DNA from: UBA7672 sp963738625
Lineage (GTDB): Bacteria; Pseudomonadota; Alphaproteobacteria; Caulobacterales; Hyphomonadaceae
Assembly (NCBI GenBank): GCA_963738625.1
Contig: CAVTXH010000002.1
Span: forward strand, 372,001 to 436,000
Length of the DNA stretch: 64,000 bases
Direction of reading: 5' to 3'
Position 1 is the stretch's first letter. Every line of letters begins with the position of its first letter. The notes beneath the pieces are model-generated. The model saw only the letters and a list, made by a program, of their open reading frames with translations. It did no database searches and was not told the DNA's origin. The position numbers and the translations under genes were made by a program. Of this stretch, positions 25,558-34,734 are shown piece by piece.

Positions 25558-26283
25558 ATGATCTCCCCACGCACGGCCCGTTTCGTCGCCTTGATCCATA
25601 AATGGCTGGGGCTGTTCGTTGCGATCCAGTTGCTGATCTGGACAGGCACCGGCCTGTTTATGGCTTCGTTTCACCTCGCGGACGTCCGCGGCGAAAAGCT
25701 GATCCACCCGGCAAGCCATCTCGGCCCGGTCGATATGGCGAAGGTGAAGCTGACGTCCGCCGATGCATTGAAAGCCGTGGCGGAGGACCGGCCCTACCTG
25801 GTGACGCTCCGCCCGCTAGCCGGCATACCGGTCTATGAGATTCGCGCCGAAATCGGCGTGTTCCTGGTGTCTGCTGAAACCGGGTCGATCATGTCGCCCC
25901 TGTCCGAAGATCTGGCCCGCGGCATCGCGAACAGCGTCTGGGCGGGAACCGGCGGATTGAAATCGATCGAACTGCTGGAGCGGGCCCCGCGCGAATCTGG
26001 ACTCTCCGGCGAAGCCTGGGCGGCTCATTTCGACGGCGAGGGCAACCGCACAGTCTACATCTCCGCCGTCAATGGCCAGGTCAGTGCGCCGCGCACCGAT
26101 CTCTGGCGGACCTATGATTTCTTTTACGGGCTGCATCTGATGGACTACACGGACCACGAGAACGCCAACAGCCCCTGGACAATCGCGCTGGCCGTCCTCG
26201 CACTGTCGACCGTCCTGTTCGGCGTCGTCCTTCTGGTCCACCGCTTCACGCGGGGCCTCCGCCAGGCGAAGGAGAAAGCGTAA
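25558..26283 (+). CDS. PepSY domain-containing membrane protein
   Basis: 241 residues. One transmembrane helix near residues 13-35 (HKWLGLFVAIQLLIWTGTG) and another near 205-228 enclose a periplasmic part with PepSY-like repeats (DALKAVAEDRPYLVTLRPLAGIPVYEI, and GEAWAAHFDGEGNRTVYISAVNGQV). The HKWLG and FYGLHLMDY motifs are typical of PepSY-associated TM proteins, often linked to iron or siderophore reduction. Overlaps the next gene by one base. Confidence 0.87.
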   Translation: MISPRTARFVALIHKWLGLFVAIQLLIWTGTGLFMASFHLADVRGEKLIHPASHLGPVDMAKVKLTSADALKAVAEDRPYLVTLRPLAGIPVYEIRAEIGVFLVSAETGSIMSPLSEDLARGIANSVWAGTGGLKSIELLERAPRESGLSGEAWAAHFDGEGNRTVYISAVNGQVSAPRTDLWRTYDFFYGLHLMDYTDHENANSPWTIALAVLALSTVLFGVVLLVHRFTRGLRQAKEKA

Positions 26284-26666
26284 TGGAATGGACAGATATC
26301 TGCGCCCTGATCGCCTGTGCTATTGGCGGTGGCCTTGGCGGCTACGCCCTGATCAATCCGGTCTGGGCGTCCAAGCTGGTTCGGCTGGTTCCCGTCGAGG
26401 GCAAGGTCGAGGGCAAGTCCGAGTTCCGGGCCACCTATGGCGGGCTTTTCCTGCTGGGACACGCCTTCGCCGCCTGGGCGCTGGCAACCGCGCAGCCGGG
26501 AGCGGAGCTCGCCGCCGCTGCGATAGGTTCCGGCTGGCTAGGCTCGGGAATTGGCCGCCTGGTCTCTTTGGCGCTGGACAAGGCGGTCACGTCGTTGAAC
26601 TGGTTTAACGTTGCCTTTGAGGCGCTGCTCGGCGCGTTGCTGCTGGCGCCTCTCGTACTCGGATAG
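26283..26666 (+). CDS. Small membrane protein, possibly DUF4345-like
   Basis: 127 residues with four hydrophobic segments (about 7-25, 50-68, 75-92 and 105-125). The pattern of a short first helix, then SEFRATYGGLFLLGHAF and GSGIGRLVSLALD, resembles DUF4345 proteins, but I am not certain. It overlaps the PepSY gene by one base (TAATG), so it is co-expressed and perhaps functions with it. Confidence 0.7.
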   Translation: MEWTDICALIACAIGGGLGGYALINPVWASKLVRLVPVEGKVEGKSEFRATYGGLFLLGHAFAAWALATAQPGAELAAAAIGSGWLGSGIGRLVSLALDKAVTSLNWFNVAFEALLGALLLAPLVLG

Positions 26667-26675
26667 GACATTGCC

Positions 26676-27656
26676 ATGACGGAGCGTCGCGAGACGGGCC
26701 GTGAATTTACCGCCGGCGGCGAGCGGATCGCCAAATACCTCGCCAGCGCGGGCGTCGCCTCGCGTCGCGACGCTGAGAAGTTGATCGTCGAGGGCCGCAT
26801 CACGGTCGATGGCAGGAAGCTCGACACACCTGCGTTCAAGGTGACGGGCAGGGAGAAGATCCTGCTCGACGGCCAGCCTGTGAGCCGCCCCGAATCGACG
26901 CGGTTGTGGCGCTATCACAAGCCCGCCGGCCTTGTGACCAGCAACCGCGATCCCGAGGGCCGTCCGACCATCTTCGATGCTCTGCCAAAGACGATGCCGC
27001 GCGTCGTCACCATCGGCCGTCTCGACCTCAACACCGAGGGCCTCCTGCTGCTTACGAATGATGGCGAGCTCGCGCGGGCGCTGGAGCTGCCAGCGACAGG
27101 CCTCGAGCGGAAGTATCGCGCACGCGCCTATGGCCGTGCGCAGCAGAAGGATCTCGACAAGCTTCGCGACGGCATCGTCTACGAAGGCGTCGAATATCGC
27201 TCCATTATCGCGACGGTCGATCGTATTCAGGGGGCCAATTCGTGGATCGATCTCACGCTGACCGAGGGCAAGAAGCGCGAGGCGCGGCGTGCGCTCGAAA
27301 GCCTGGGCTTCAAAGTGAACCGTCTGATTCGCGTCTCCTACGGCCCCATCGAACTTCTCGATCTCGCGCCCGGCGACGTGGCGGAGGTGTCCGCCGCTGA
27401 ATTGCTGGCGGAGTTTTCGGACCTGATCCCCGAGGGCCGTCGGCCCGATCCCTTCCGCGACCGCAGGCCGGACCGGTCGAAAGCCCAGAAACCCAAGCCT
27501 GCCGGCCAGAGCCCTCGCGACAGAAAGCCAGGCGACCGGAAGCCCGGCGAGAAGTTCGCGTCGCGGATCGAGCACAGCAAGCCGGACAACCGCGCCAGCC
27601 ATCGCCCGCCCAGCCGCAAGCCCAAAGCCTTCCGCAGCAAACGGAGTGACCGATGA
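26676..27656 (+). CDS. rRNA large-subunit pseudouridine synthase, RluB/RsuA family
   Basis: 326 residues. An S4 RNA-binding domain (about 12-60: ERIAKYLASAGVASRRDAEKLI) precedes the catalytic domain with IGRLDLNTEGLLLLTNDGEL, in which the Asp is the nucleophile. From about residue 250 the protein becomes a highly basic, Pro/Arg/Lys-rich tail (repeats like RDRKPGDRKPGEK) that is probably disordered and RNA-binding. The catalytic part suggests 23S U2605-type (RluB) specificity, but other family members are possible. It overlaps the GST gene by four bases. Confidence 0.9.
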   Translation: MTERRETGREFTAGGERIAKYLASAGVASRRDAEKLIVEGRITVDGRKLDTPAFKVTGREKILLDGQPVSRPESTRLWRYHKPAGLVTSNRDPEGRPTIFDALPKTMPRVVTIGRLDLNTEGLLLLTNDGELARALELPATGLERKYRARAYGRAQQKDLDKLRDGIVYEGVEYRSIIATVDRIQGANSWIDLTLTEGKKREARRALESLGFKVNRLIRVSYGPIELLDLAPGDVAEVSAAELLAEFSDLIPEGRRPDPFRDRRPDRSKAQKPKPAGQSPRDRKPGDRKPGEKFASRIEHSKPDNRASHRPPSRKPKAFRSKRSDR

Positions 27657-28267
27657 AACTCCACCACGCGCCTATGGCGCCCAATCCGGACCGCGTCCGC
27701 TTCTTCCTCCAGGAGAAGGGCGTCTGGGACCAGGTTCCGAAGGCGGAACTCAGCATCATCAAGAACGAGCACAAACAGCCCGGCTATCTGGCGGTGAGCC
27801 CGCTCAACCAGGTGCCCGCGTTGGAGTTCGACGACGGAACCGCGCTCACTGAAAGCCGCGCGATCTGCACCTACTTCGAGGGCGTCTACCCAGAGCCCAA
27901 CCTGATGGGCGTCGATGCCCGGGAACGCGCCTTCATCGAGATGTGGGATCGCCGCGTGGAGTTGTCTTACCTGTTCCAGATCGCCGGCTGGTTCCGCAAC
28001 TCGCACCCCGCCATGGCTGAGCTCGAAAAGCCGCAGTCGAAGGAATGGGCCGATATCTGCTCAGGCCGGGCGAGAGAGAAGATCGCATTCTTCGACAAAC
28101 GGCTGGGTGAGGCGCCCTTCGTGGCCGGAAACCGCTTCACCATCGCCGACATCACGCTGCACGTGGCGATGGGCCTCGGGCGCATCGTGAAGTTCCGCCC
28201 GTGGGAGGAGCACGCCAACCTCAACGCCTGGCGCGAGCGCATGCTGGCGCGGCCGGGTCTCGGCTAG
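27653..28267 (+). CDS. Glutathione S-transferase family protein
   Basis: 204 residues with an N-terminal thioredoxin-like domain (MKLHHAPMAPNPDRVRFFLQEKG, NQVPALEFDDGTALTESRAICTYFE) and an all-helical C-terminal domain with the N-capping box in NRFTIADITLHVAMG. The NQVPAL cis-proline and ESRAI motifs are those of glutathione binding. The substrate is unknown. Its start overlaps the pseudouridine synthase stop. Confidence 0.92.
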   Translation: MKLHHAPMAPNPDRVRFFLQEKGVWDQVPKAELSIIKNEHKQPGYLAVSPLNQVPALEFDDGTALTESRAICTYFEGVYPEPNLMGVDARERAFIEMWDRRVELSYLFQIAGWFRNSHPAMAELEKPQSKEWADICSGRAREKIAFFDKRLGEAPFVAGNRFTIADITLHVAMGLGRIVKFRPWEEHANLNAWRERMLARPGLG

Positions 28268-28292
28268 CTAAGCGCTATCTGATCGCAGGGCC

Positions 28293-28368
28293 TGGCAGGG
28301 GCGGAGGGACTCGAACCCACGACACCCGGTTTTGGAGACCGGTACTCTACCAACTGAGCTACACCCCT
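28293..28368 (-). tRNA. tRNA-Trp (anticodon CCA)
   Basis: 76 bases including an encoded CCA. Read on the minus strand, acceptor AGGGGTG pairs with CGCCCCT, the D arm is GCTCAGTTGGTAGAGT, the anticodon arm is CCGGT-CTCCAAA-ACCGG with CCA in the centre, and the T arm contains GGTTCGAGTCC. All four arms fold, and the discriminator base is G as expected for tryptophan. It is a lone tRNA, opposite to its neighbours. Confidence 0.97.
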
Positions 28369-28482
28369 ATTGGCCAGGAGACAGGCAGATACGCGAACGG
28401 CGGGGCCAGTTCAAGGCGGGGCATGACAAGCTTCCAAGAGCCCGATAGGGACAGGTAAAACCTGCCTCCCGGACACGTTAAC

Positions 28483-28911
28483 ATGAGCACCGCCACCGTC
28501 ATCGAAACCGGCCCCTGGGCGGGCTGGAAGACCTGGCCGGAGGACAAGTTCGAGACCGGGACGGGGCCTTTCTACGCGCGCAAGGACGAAACCGGGCGGA
28601 CCGTGTGCCGTTTCATCGCCGAGCCGCGTCACATGAATGGCGGCGGCTTCATGCACGGCGGCTGTTTCCTAACCTTCGCGGATTTCGCCTGCTTCTCGAT
28701 CGCGGACGAAGTGCTCGGCGGGCCCAGCGTGACCGTCAATCTGTCCGGCGATTTTCTGTCGTCGGCACAGGCGGGCGACATGATGGAAGCGACCGGCGAG
28801 GTAACGCGAGCCGGCGGCAGGCTGCTCTATGTCCGCGGCATCGTCACTGCCAACGGCAAGCCGTGCCTAAGCTTCACCTCGGTAATCACCCGCGTGAGCC
28901 GCAAGCTCTAA
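28483..28911 (+). CDS. PaaI family thioesterase
   Basis: 142-residue single hot-dog protein. Family marks are RHMNGGGFMHGGCFLTFADFACFSIADE (the HGG motif), SVTVNLSGDFLSSAQAGD, and the terminal strand GRLLYVRGIVTANGKPCLSFTSVI. It probably hydrolyses an aryl- or acyl-CoA. It converges with the methyltransferase at 28908; stops overlap by four bases. Confidence 0.9.
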   Translation: MSTATVIETGPWAGWKTWPEDKFETGTGPFYARKDETGRTVCRFIAEPRHMNGGGFMHGGCFLTFADFACFSIADEVLGGPSVTVNLSGDFLSSAQAGDMMEATGEVTRAGGRLLYVRGIVTANGKPCLSFTSVITRVSRKL

Positions 28912-29786
28912 GGCTGCCAGCGCGCGAACAGACCTGTCGGCAGGATGAGGTCGCGGCCCGTCTCGCGAATCGCCATTTCCCCGCACTCGGTCTTTCCGGT
29001 CGGCATGGCGCCGGCCAGCGACTGGCCCACAGCGGCATAGGACAACCGCACGGCGTAGACCGTTGCGATGACGAACAGCGGCTTGTCGCTCAACAGCGTG
29101 CGGGCGTGTTCCAGCAGTGTCGGGAAGTCGGTCTGGAACCGCCAGACCTCGTTCTTCGGCCCACGGCCGAACTTTGGCGGGTCGAGCACGATAGCCTCGT
29201 ACTTCGATCCGCGCCTCATCTCGCGCTCCATGAACTTCATGGCGTCGTCGCAGATCCAGCGGATCGGCTTCTCGGACAGGTCCGACAGCGCCTGGTTCTC
29301 GCGGCCTTGCGCGATGGATTTGGGCGAGGCGTCGAGATGGACCACTTCTGCTCCCGCCTTGGCCAGCGCAAGCGACATCATGCCGGTATACCCGAACAGG
29401 TTCAGCGCCTTCACCGGCCGCTTCGCGGCGCGCACCCGCTCGATCGCCCAGCGCCAGTGAACCGAGTGCTCGGGGAAGACGCCCATATGCCGGAAGGCGG
29501 CGAGGCGGGCGTTCAACTTCAGATCCTGCCACGCGATCGGCCATTCGCCGGGCGGCGGCTTGCCGGAGAACGTCCACGCGCCGCGCTCGTCTTCATCATC
29601 CTTGGAAGCAAACATGGCGTCGGCCTTCCAGGTCTCCACCGGCTGCTTCGGTTTCCACAGCGCCTGCGGGTCCGGGCGGTTGACGCGAACCCTGCCGAAG
29701 CGTTCGAGCTTTCGCATATCGCCGCTGTCGAGCAGTTCGTAGTCGCGCCAGTCGTCGCTGACGAGAAGCTGGAAATCGTTGCTCAC
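28908..29786 (-). CDS. Class I SAM-dependent rRNA methyltransferase (RlmI-like)
   Basis: 292 residues. The SAM motif LNLFGYTGMMSLALAKAGAEVVHLDAS and the catalytic-type DPPKFGRGP are those of the RlmI/RlmK group, which methylate a cytosine C5 or guanine of 23S rRNA. There is no clear PUA domain; the N-terminal 100 residues are family-like (RVRVNRPDPQALWKP). Overlaps the SpoU methyltransferase by four bases, so the two RNA methylases form a unit. Confidence 0.88.
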   Translation of the reverse strand: MSNDFQLLVSDDWRDYELLDSGDMRKLERFGRVRVNRPDPQALWKPKQPVETWKADAMFASKDDEDERGAWTFSGKPPPGEWPIAWQDLKLNARLAAFRHMGVFPEHSVHWRWAIERVRAAKRPVKALNLFGYTGMMSLALAKAGAEVVHLDASPKSIAQGRENQALSDLSEKPIRWICDDAMKFMEREMRRGSKYEAIVLDPPKFGRGPKNEVWRFQTDFPTLLEHARTLLSDKPLFVIATVYAVRLSYAAVGQSLAGAMPTGKTECGEMAIRETGRDLILPTGLFARWQP

Positions 29787-30670
29787 GGCTTGCGCGCCCC
29801 GGCATAGCCCTGGCTGCGCCAGACTTCGTAGATCATCACGCTAGCGGCGGAAGCGAGGTTAAGGCTGTCGGCGGCGCCCATCATGGGAATGCGTACCAGC
29901 TCGTCGCATTCGGCCTCGATGTCGATGGGAAGACCCGCCTGCTCATTGCCCATCAGAACGACGCTTCTCTGGCCGTACGTCGCCTTGTCGTGCGCGTGCG
30001 CGCCGCGCATTGACGCCGCCAGCATTCGCGCGCCGGCCTTCTTGCGCCAGGCGTTGAAGTCCGTGAACTCCGCTTCGACAAGCCGCATCGCAAACACCGA
30101 ACCCATAGTCGCGCGCACGGCTTCCACGGAGAAAGGATCGCAGCACTGGCCGATCAGAACTATGCCATCCACGCCGGCGGCATCCGCCGTCCGCACGATG
30201 GCGCCGAGATTGCCAGGATCACGCACTTCGTAGAGAGCTACCCAGCGACGGGCGCCGTCCATCGGCAGGTCGGCCAGCCTCGACAGCTTCTGCTTGAACG
30301 CCGCGATCACCGTTTGCGGGTTGTCCTTACGCGAGACCGAGCCGAGCACCTTTTCGCTTGCGGTCAGAACGCGCGCCCCGGCTTTCTTCATCCGCGCGAG
30401 CAGCGCCGCCGTCTGGGGGCGGTCGAGGGCCGCCGCCCCGGCAAGCACATAGGCTGGCGCCCAACCATGACTAAGCGCTTCCTCGGCCAGACGCGCGCCT
30501 TCGGCCAAGAACAATCCCGTTTCGGCACGCGCCTTCTTCCTGTCGAGCGACTTCAGCAGCTTCACTGTATCGTTGGCCGTCGATGAAATGTGCTCGAACG
30601 CGACGTCGCCGGATCGTCCCCTTGGAGAATCCGGGTGCATTCGAGGTTTTTCTGACAAGTCTTGGGTCAC
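29783..30670 (-). CDS. TrmH/SpoU family RNA methyltransferase
   Basis: 295 residues. The N-terminal substrate-binding domain (KLLKSLDRKKARAETGLFLAEG) leads to the alpha/beta-knot SPOUT domain with motif 1 RDPGNLGAIVRTADAAG, motif 2 VVLMGNEQAGLP, and motif 3 RIPMMGAADSLNLASAASVMIYE. Members 2'-O-methylate 23S rRNA or tRNA; the exact target is unknown. An internal Met (30640) is an alternative start. Confidence 0.92.
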   Translation of the reverse strand: MTQDLSEKPRMHPDSPRGRSGDVAFEHISSTANDTVKLLKSLDRKKARAETGLFLAEGARLAEEALSHGWAPAYVLAGAAALDRPQTAALLARMKKAGARVLTASEKVLGSVSRKDNPQTVIAAFKQKLSRLADLPMDGARRWVALYEVRDPGNLGAIVRTADAAGVDGIVLIGQCCDPFSVEAVRATMGSVFAMRLVEAEFTDFNAWRKKAGARMLAASMRGAHAHDKATYGQRSVVLMGNEQAGLPIDIEAECDELVRIPMMGAADSLNLASAASVMIYEVWRSQGYAGARKP

Positions 30671-30764
30671 GCGCCGTCGCCCGGGGTTGGAACGGAATTA
30701 GCTCTATTGGCGTTGCAGCCGCGATGGAAGACGCGCCGTTGCAATGGAGGGTTAACGCGGGACC

Positions 30765-32189
30765 ATGGAGAGCCAAAAACTCCCCTGGCGGCTGCTGTCG
30801 GCTGGAGGCGCGAGCTTTGTGCTGCTTGCCGTCTTCACCGCGTGGCTCGGCCCCAACTCGGCTTCTCAGCTGGAAGCGCGCCTGCAGGCGGCCGCCGATG
30901 CGGCCCTGCAGTCCGCCAATCTTACCTCCTGGAACGCTCATGCCCGAGGCGCCGCGCTCGACCTGGAAGGCGTCGCCGCATCCGAAGATGACAAGCGCGA
31001 AGTGGTCGCCACACTGGAGGCAGCAACCGGCGCCGGCGTGCGGGCGGACAAGGTCGTGCTAGCGCGGGCGGTCGATCCATTCGTCTGGACGGCGCGCAAG
31101 GAAAACGGCTTCGTCACGATCGAAGGCGTGGCGCCCAGCCGCCAGGCCTTGGTCGCGATCCATGACGCCGCCACGAAATTCTATTCCTCGAGGATGGTCG
31201 ACCGGACCACGCTAGCTTCCGGCGCCCCGCGGGGCGTCGACTGGGGCGCCGCCGCCGTCCATGGGTTGGAAGCGCTGGTGAAGATGCAGCGCGGCACGGT
31301 GACATTGTCGGGCAAGGAGCTGGTCGTCACCGGCCTTGCCGCCAGCGAGGCTGACGCACGGGCTGCAACGAGCTGGGTCATGCGCGTAGCGGGCGGCGCG
31401 AAGCCGAAAGCGGAGATCGTCGGGCCGCCGGAGTTCCTGGCGACGGTCGAGGATCACAGGGTCGTCCTGCAGGGCAAGGCCGCGTCCCTTGACGCCCAGC
31501 GAGCGCTCGTTCGCGCCGCAAATGCGCCACGCTCCGCAGTCGATCGCACCTATGTCGCGCCGGTGGGCGCCTGGCAGGAGCGGATGGTCAAAGCGCTGCC
31601 GTCGCTGGCTCAGTTCGAGCGCGGAGAAATCGCCGTCCAAGCCGATGTCGTCCGCATCAAAGGCGAAGCGCCAGGCAGCGTGATCCGCTACCTGCGTGAG
31701 GACATGGCCGAAATCAAAGACGGCTATTCCGTCGAGTTCGACGTCAGTGAAGCCGAAGCCAACCTTTCAGATTTCGCCGGTCTCGATCTCTCGACGACAG
31801 GCAAGGGTAAGCCGGAAGCCTGCCAGTCCGCCTTCAACCGGGTAGCCGACGTAAATCGCATCGTGTTCGCAAACAACCGGGCCGAGATCGCCCGGGTCAG
31901 CGGCGCTTCGCTCGACAAGCTGGTTGCCGTCGTGCGGGCTTGCGCCGATCTGACTATCGAAATTCAAGGCTACACCGACGCCAGGGGCCGCAGATCGGCC
32001 AATCTTGCGTTAAGCCGCGAGCGGGCCGACGCCGTCAAGGACTATCTCGTCGAACGGGGTCTGTCCGCCGATAGGCTGGTTACTGTAGGATTCGGCCCGG
32101 ATCGCCCGGTCGCCTCCAACAGCACCGAAAACGGCCGGGCGAAGAACCGCCGAATTGAGTTCCGGGTTCTCCGGGGAGAGACGCACTGA
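30765..32189 (+). CDS. OmpA family protein with BON-like domains
   Basis: 474 residues. A single N-terminal membrane anchor (LLSAGGASFVLLAVFTAWLG) is followed by beta/alpha segments like BON domains (about 65-290) and a C-terminal OmpA domain with IQGYTDARGRRSANLALSRERADAVKDYL, which should bind peptidoglycan. It probably links the inner membrane or periplasm to the cell wall. It overlaps the next gene by one base. Divergent from the SpoU gene. Confidence 0.88.
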   Translation: MESQKLPWRLLSAGGASFVLLAVFTAWLGPNSASQLEARLQAAADAALQSANLTSWNAHARGAALDLEGVAASEDDKREVVATLEAATGAGVRADKVVLARAVDPFVWTARKENGFVTIEGVAPSRQALVAIHDAATKFYSSRMVDRTTLASGAPRGVDWGAAAVHGLEALVKMQRGTVTLSGKELVVTGLAASEADARAATSWVMRVAGGAKPKAEIVGPPEFLATVEDHRVVLQGKAASLDAQRALVRAANAPRSAVDRTYVAPVGAWQERMVKALPSLAQFERGEIAVQADVVRIKGEAPGSVIRYLREDMAEIKDGYSVEFDVSEAEANLSDFAGLDLSTTGKGKPEACQSAFNRVADVNRIVFANNRAEIARVSGASLDKLVAVVRACADLTIEIQGYTDARGRRSANLALSRERADAVKDYLVERGLSADRLVTVGFGPDRPVASNSTENGRAKNRRIEFRVLRGETH

Positions 32190-33001
32190 TGTCCTGGCTG
32201 TCGTTGCAGATCTGGGTTGAACTGCTCATCGCTGCGGCGATTGGCGGAGGCGTCGGCTGGCTGCTGCACAAATTCTACAGCCGCCGCACCCTGGCGCCGG
32301 CGCCTGCTAACTCCGCGCTGATCACCGGTCCGGACGGCCGCGATCGCATCGCGGAACTCGAAGCCAAGCTCGCCAAGGCGGAGGCCGAGACGGACGACCT
32401 GCGCCGCAAGTCCGGCATCATGCCGCTGGGCCATCGCGGCCAGCCGCCCGAGGGCTCCCTGGCCTGGCGCAACCGCATCCTTGAATCGCGCGTGCGCTTC
32501 CTCGAAGGGAAGCTCGCCGATATCGAAGCCGATGCCGGCGCGGCGCGCCCAACCGATGACCAGAATGACGAAGCGACTCGCCTGCGCTGGCGCAACCGCT
32601 ATCTCGAAGGCCGGGTGAAGTATCTGGAGGAAGAGCTGGTTCGCACCGGCGGCCTGACGCCCGTCACCACGATGATCGCCGTGCCTCAGTCCACGGTCGG
32701 CCAGAAGCCGCCCGAGGAAGACAAGCCGGAATTGTTCGAACAGCCCCGCGATGGACGCGCCGACGACCTCAAGATGATTTCGGGCATCGGCCCCAAGCTG
32801 GAGCAGAAGCTGAACAGTATCGGCATCTGGCACTGGGCGCAGATCGCTTCGTGGACCCCGAAGGAGATCGACTGGGTCAACGCCACGATTTCCTTCCGCG
32901 GCCGCGTCGAGCGCGAGAAGTGGGTGAGTCAGGCCATTGCGCTTCTGGAGCGCGGTCAGCCCGGCAATCTCGAGCGCGCCTCCGAAAGCAACGGCGTCTA
33001 G
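32189..33001 (+). CDS. Membrane-anchored protein with coiled coil and C-terminal HhH-like domain
   Basis: 270 residues. TM helix near 4-24, then a charged coiled-coil-like stretch (about 50-125) with repeated LEGKLAD/LEEELVR patterns. The C-terminal 70 residues contain DDLKMISGIGPKLEQKLNSIGIWHWAQIA, the signature of a helix-hairpin-helix domain also seen in NuoE-related alphaproteobacterial proteins. The role is unknown. It is coupled to the OmpA gene by a one-base overlap (TGATG). Confidence 0.8.
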   Translation: MSWLSLQIWVELLIAAAIGGGVGWLLHKFYSRRTLAPAPANSALITGPDGRDRIAELEAKLAKAEAETDDLRRKSGIMPLGHRGQPPEGSLAWRNRILESRVRFLEGKLADIEADAGAARPTDDQNDEATRLRWRNRYLEGRVKYLEEELVRTGGLTPVTTMIAVPQSTVGQKPPEEDKPELFEQPRDGRADDLKMISGIGPKLEQKLNSIGIWHWAQIASWTPKEIDWVNATISFRGRVEREKWVSQAIALLERGQPGNLERASESNGV

Positions 33002-33402
33002 GCCTTCGACTTGTAGGCCAGCGCCTGAGCCTGCGCGTCCCAGTCTCCGTGCCCATCGAAATTGACGATCCGGACTTCCTCGAAGCCGCGCGGATCGTCG
33101 AGGCAGCGCAGGTTGACGCTGAAGCCGTCAGGATTGGAGCGCGGCACATAGAACGACTTCACCCCGCACACGGCGCAGAACAAGTGCTTCGCAACGCCGG
33201 TGTTGAATGTGTATGTCGCTAGGTGATCCACACCCGATAGCAGGCGGAACCGCGAGGCTGGCACGATGATATGCAGGAATCCCGTGCGCGAGCATATCGA
33301 GCAGTTGCAGTCTTCCACCTCGATGACGTCGGGCGTCAGAATTTCGAAACGTACGGCGCCGCAATGGCAGCCGCCGCCGCGCCAGGTCATGTGCTCGGGC
33401 AT
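32998..33402 (-). CDS. GFA family protein (CENP-V/GFA zinc domain)
   Basis: 134 residues. The zinc-binding cysteines of the GFA/CENP-V domain are visible as CHCGAVRFEI, CNCSICSRTG and KHLFCAVCGV. The family includes a glutathione-dependent formaldehyde-activating enzyme, but most members have no proven activity. Convergent with the HhH-like gene, sharing CTAG at 32998-33001. Confidence 0.92.
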   Translation of the reverse strand: MPEHMTWRGGGCHCGAVRFEILTPDVIEVEDCNCSICSRTGFLHIIVPASRFRLLSGVDHLATYTFNTGVAKHLFCAVCGVKSFYVPRSNPDGFSVNLRCLDDPRGFEEVRIVNFDGHGDWDAQAQALAYKSKA

Positions 33403-33422
33403 GTTCGTCTCCCGCTCAGAAG

Positions 33423-34655
33423 CTAGCGGCAGGATCGCACAATTCCGGCCACCTTGTCGCGGTCGAGGTTGAGCGAGATCAGGCTGAACCCCGACGCGCT
33501 GCCCGCCTCCGGCTCTGTGGTGGCGATCTGGAAGCGGGTCGCCCCGCTGAGGATGTCGAGAAAGCGTTGCGACACGTCGATGGTCAGCGTGACATTCTCG
33601 TGTTCGGTCATCTTGGGCGGCTCGATGACCTCGTAGGGCTGCAGCATGACGCTTCGGATGTCGGCGAACCCGTCTGACCGCGGCGCATCGAGCTGCCAGA
33701 ATGCCGACAGGCCTTTTTCCGCCAGCTCCACGATCCGCCTGGCGTCTTCGCGGTTCGTGCTGCGCCGGGTATCATGCACCAGCCACAAATAGAGCCGGGG
33801 CGCTCCGGTGCGGTTGCAGTAGAACTCGACGCGGTCCTCTTTCCACTCGTCTCCCTGGCGGTACTGCAGGAAGAACTGCCCCTGCGCGTCCGTCTCGTAC
33901 GACCAGCTTTCCGTCCGCATGGTGAAGTTGATGCGATACGCGTTGAGCTGTTCTTCGGTGAGAGCGTTGATCGTGTTGGGCCCGGCCTTCGACATTTCGG
34001 TGAGGAAGATCGGATCCGCGCCCATCGATCGGACATACTCGACCACCGCTCCACTTGCGCTCTGGACCATCGACAGCGCTTCGTCGAGCTCCGGGCAGTA
34101 GTTGACGTTCGGCATGGCGAGCCACGGGAACTGCGAGCGCGCCTTGCGCTTGTCGACGCAGTTCATGCTGAGCTGGTGAACCGCGAAGGTCGCCGTCTTG
34201 GTCACCTCGCGCGAGACGCCGCCCAGGAAGGCGAGGGAGCAGGCCGAGACGCAATAACCCGGATAGAGCCGGCTATAGGCGTAGAGGTCGATCGTGTTGG
34301 CTTCGGACGGATCGCGCGTGTTCTTGGCGACGCCGGTGTTCAAGTGGGCCTCGCGAATGATCTTGCCAACGTCCATTCCGGCGCCGAGATCGCCGCCCAG
34401 CGAGTTGAGATAGATGACGGTGTCGGGCGAGTAGACGCTGCGCTTCAGAAAGGCGCGAAGGGCCTGTGGCGTGTCGAGCGTGAAGTCGCCGTCCGCGAAT
34501 ATGGCCTGGACCTCGCCATTTGGCGTGCCGACCGTTCCCCATTCGAACGTCATCGGCCTGCCGGCGTTGTCGGCATGCGCTGCCGCCGGCCAAAACAGCG
34601 CCGCTGCCGCCAAGGCGGCGAGCCGGTTAGCCCATCCCCGATCTGACCCGGCCAT
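33423..34655 (-). CDS. Exported ClpP/crotonase-like protein
   Basis: 410 residues from ATG 34655, which opens a signal peptide (RLAALAAAALFWPAAAHA); a longer frame to 34730 lacks one. Residues 40-190 resemble a ClpP/crotonase-fold domain of the periplasmic COG3904 type: VIYLNSLGGDLGAGMDVGKIIRE, then YCVSACSLAFLGG with the Ser in the nucleophile position, then a histidine in FAVHQLS. The second half is not recognised and ends with GSASGFSLISLNLDRD. Whether it is an active protease is unknown. Confidence 0.78.
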   Translation of the reverse strand: MAGSDRGWANRLAALAAAALFWPAAAHADNAGRPMTFEWGTVGTPNGEVQAIFADGDFTLDTPQALRAFLKRSVYSPDTVIYLNSLGGDLGAGMDVGKIIREAHLNTGVAKNTRDPSEANTIDLYAYSRLYPGYCVSACSLAFLGGVSREVTKTATFAVHQLSMNCVDKRKARSQFPWLAMPNVNYCPELDEALSMVQSASGAVVEYVRSMGADPIFLTEMSKAGPNTINALTEEQLNAYRINFTMRTESWSYETDAQGQFFLQYRQGDEWKEDRVEFYCNRTGAPRLYLWLVHDTRRSTNREDARRIVELAEKGLSAFWQLDAPRSDGFADIRSVMLQPYEVIEPPKMTEHENVTLTIDVSQRFLDILSGATRFQIATTEPEAGSASGFSLISLNLDRDKVAGIVRSCR

Positions 34656-34734
34656 GAGGCCGCTCCCCGAATCGAACGCCGCAAGATGTATCGCAGCCCG
34701 GCGGGGGCACAATAAGCGAGCGGCGATCACTTGA

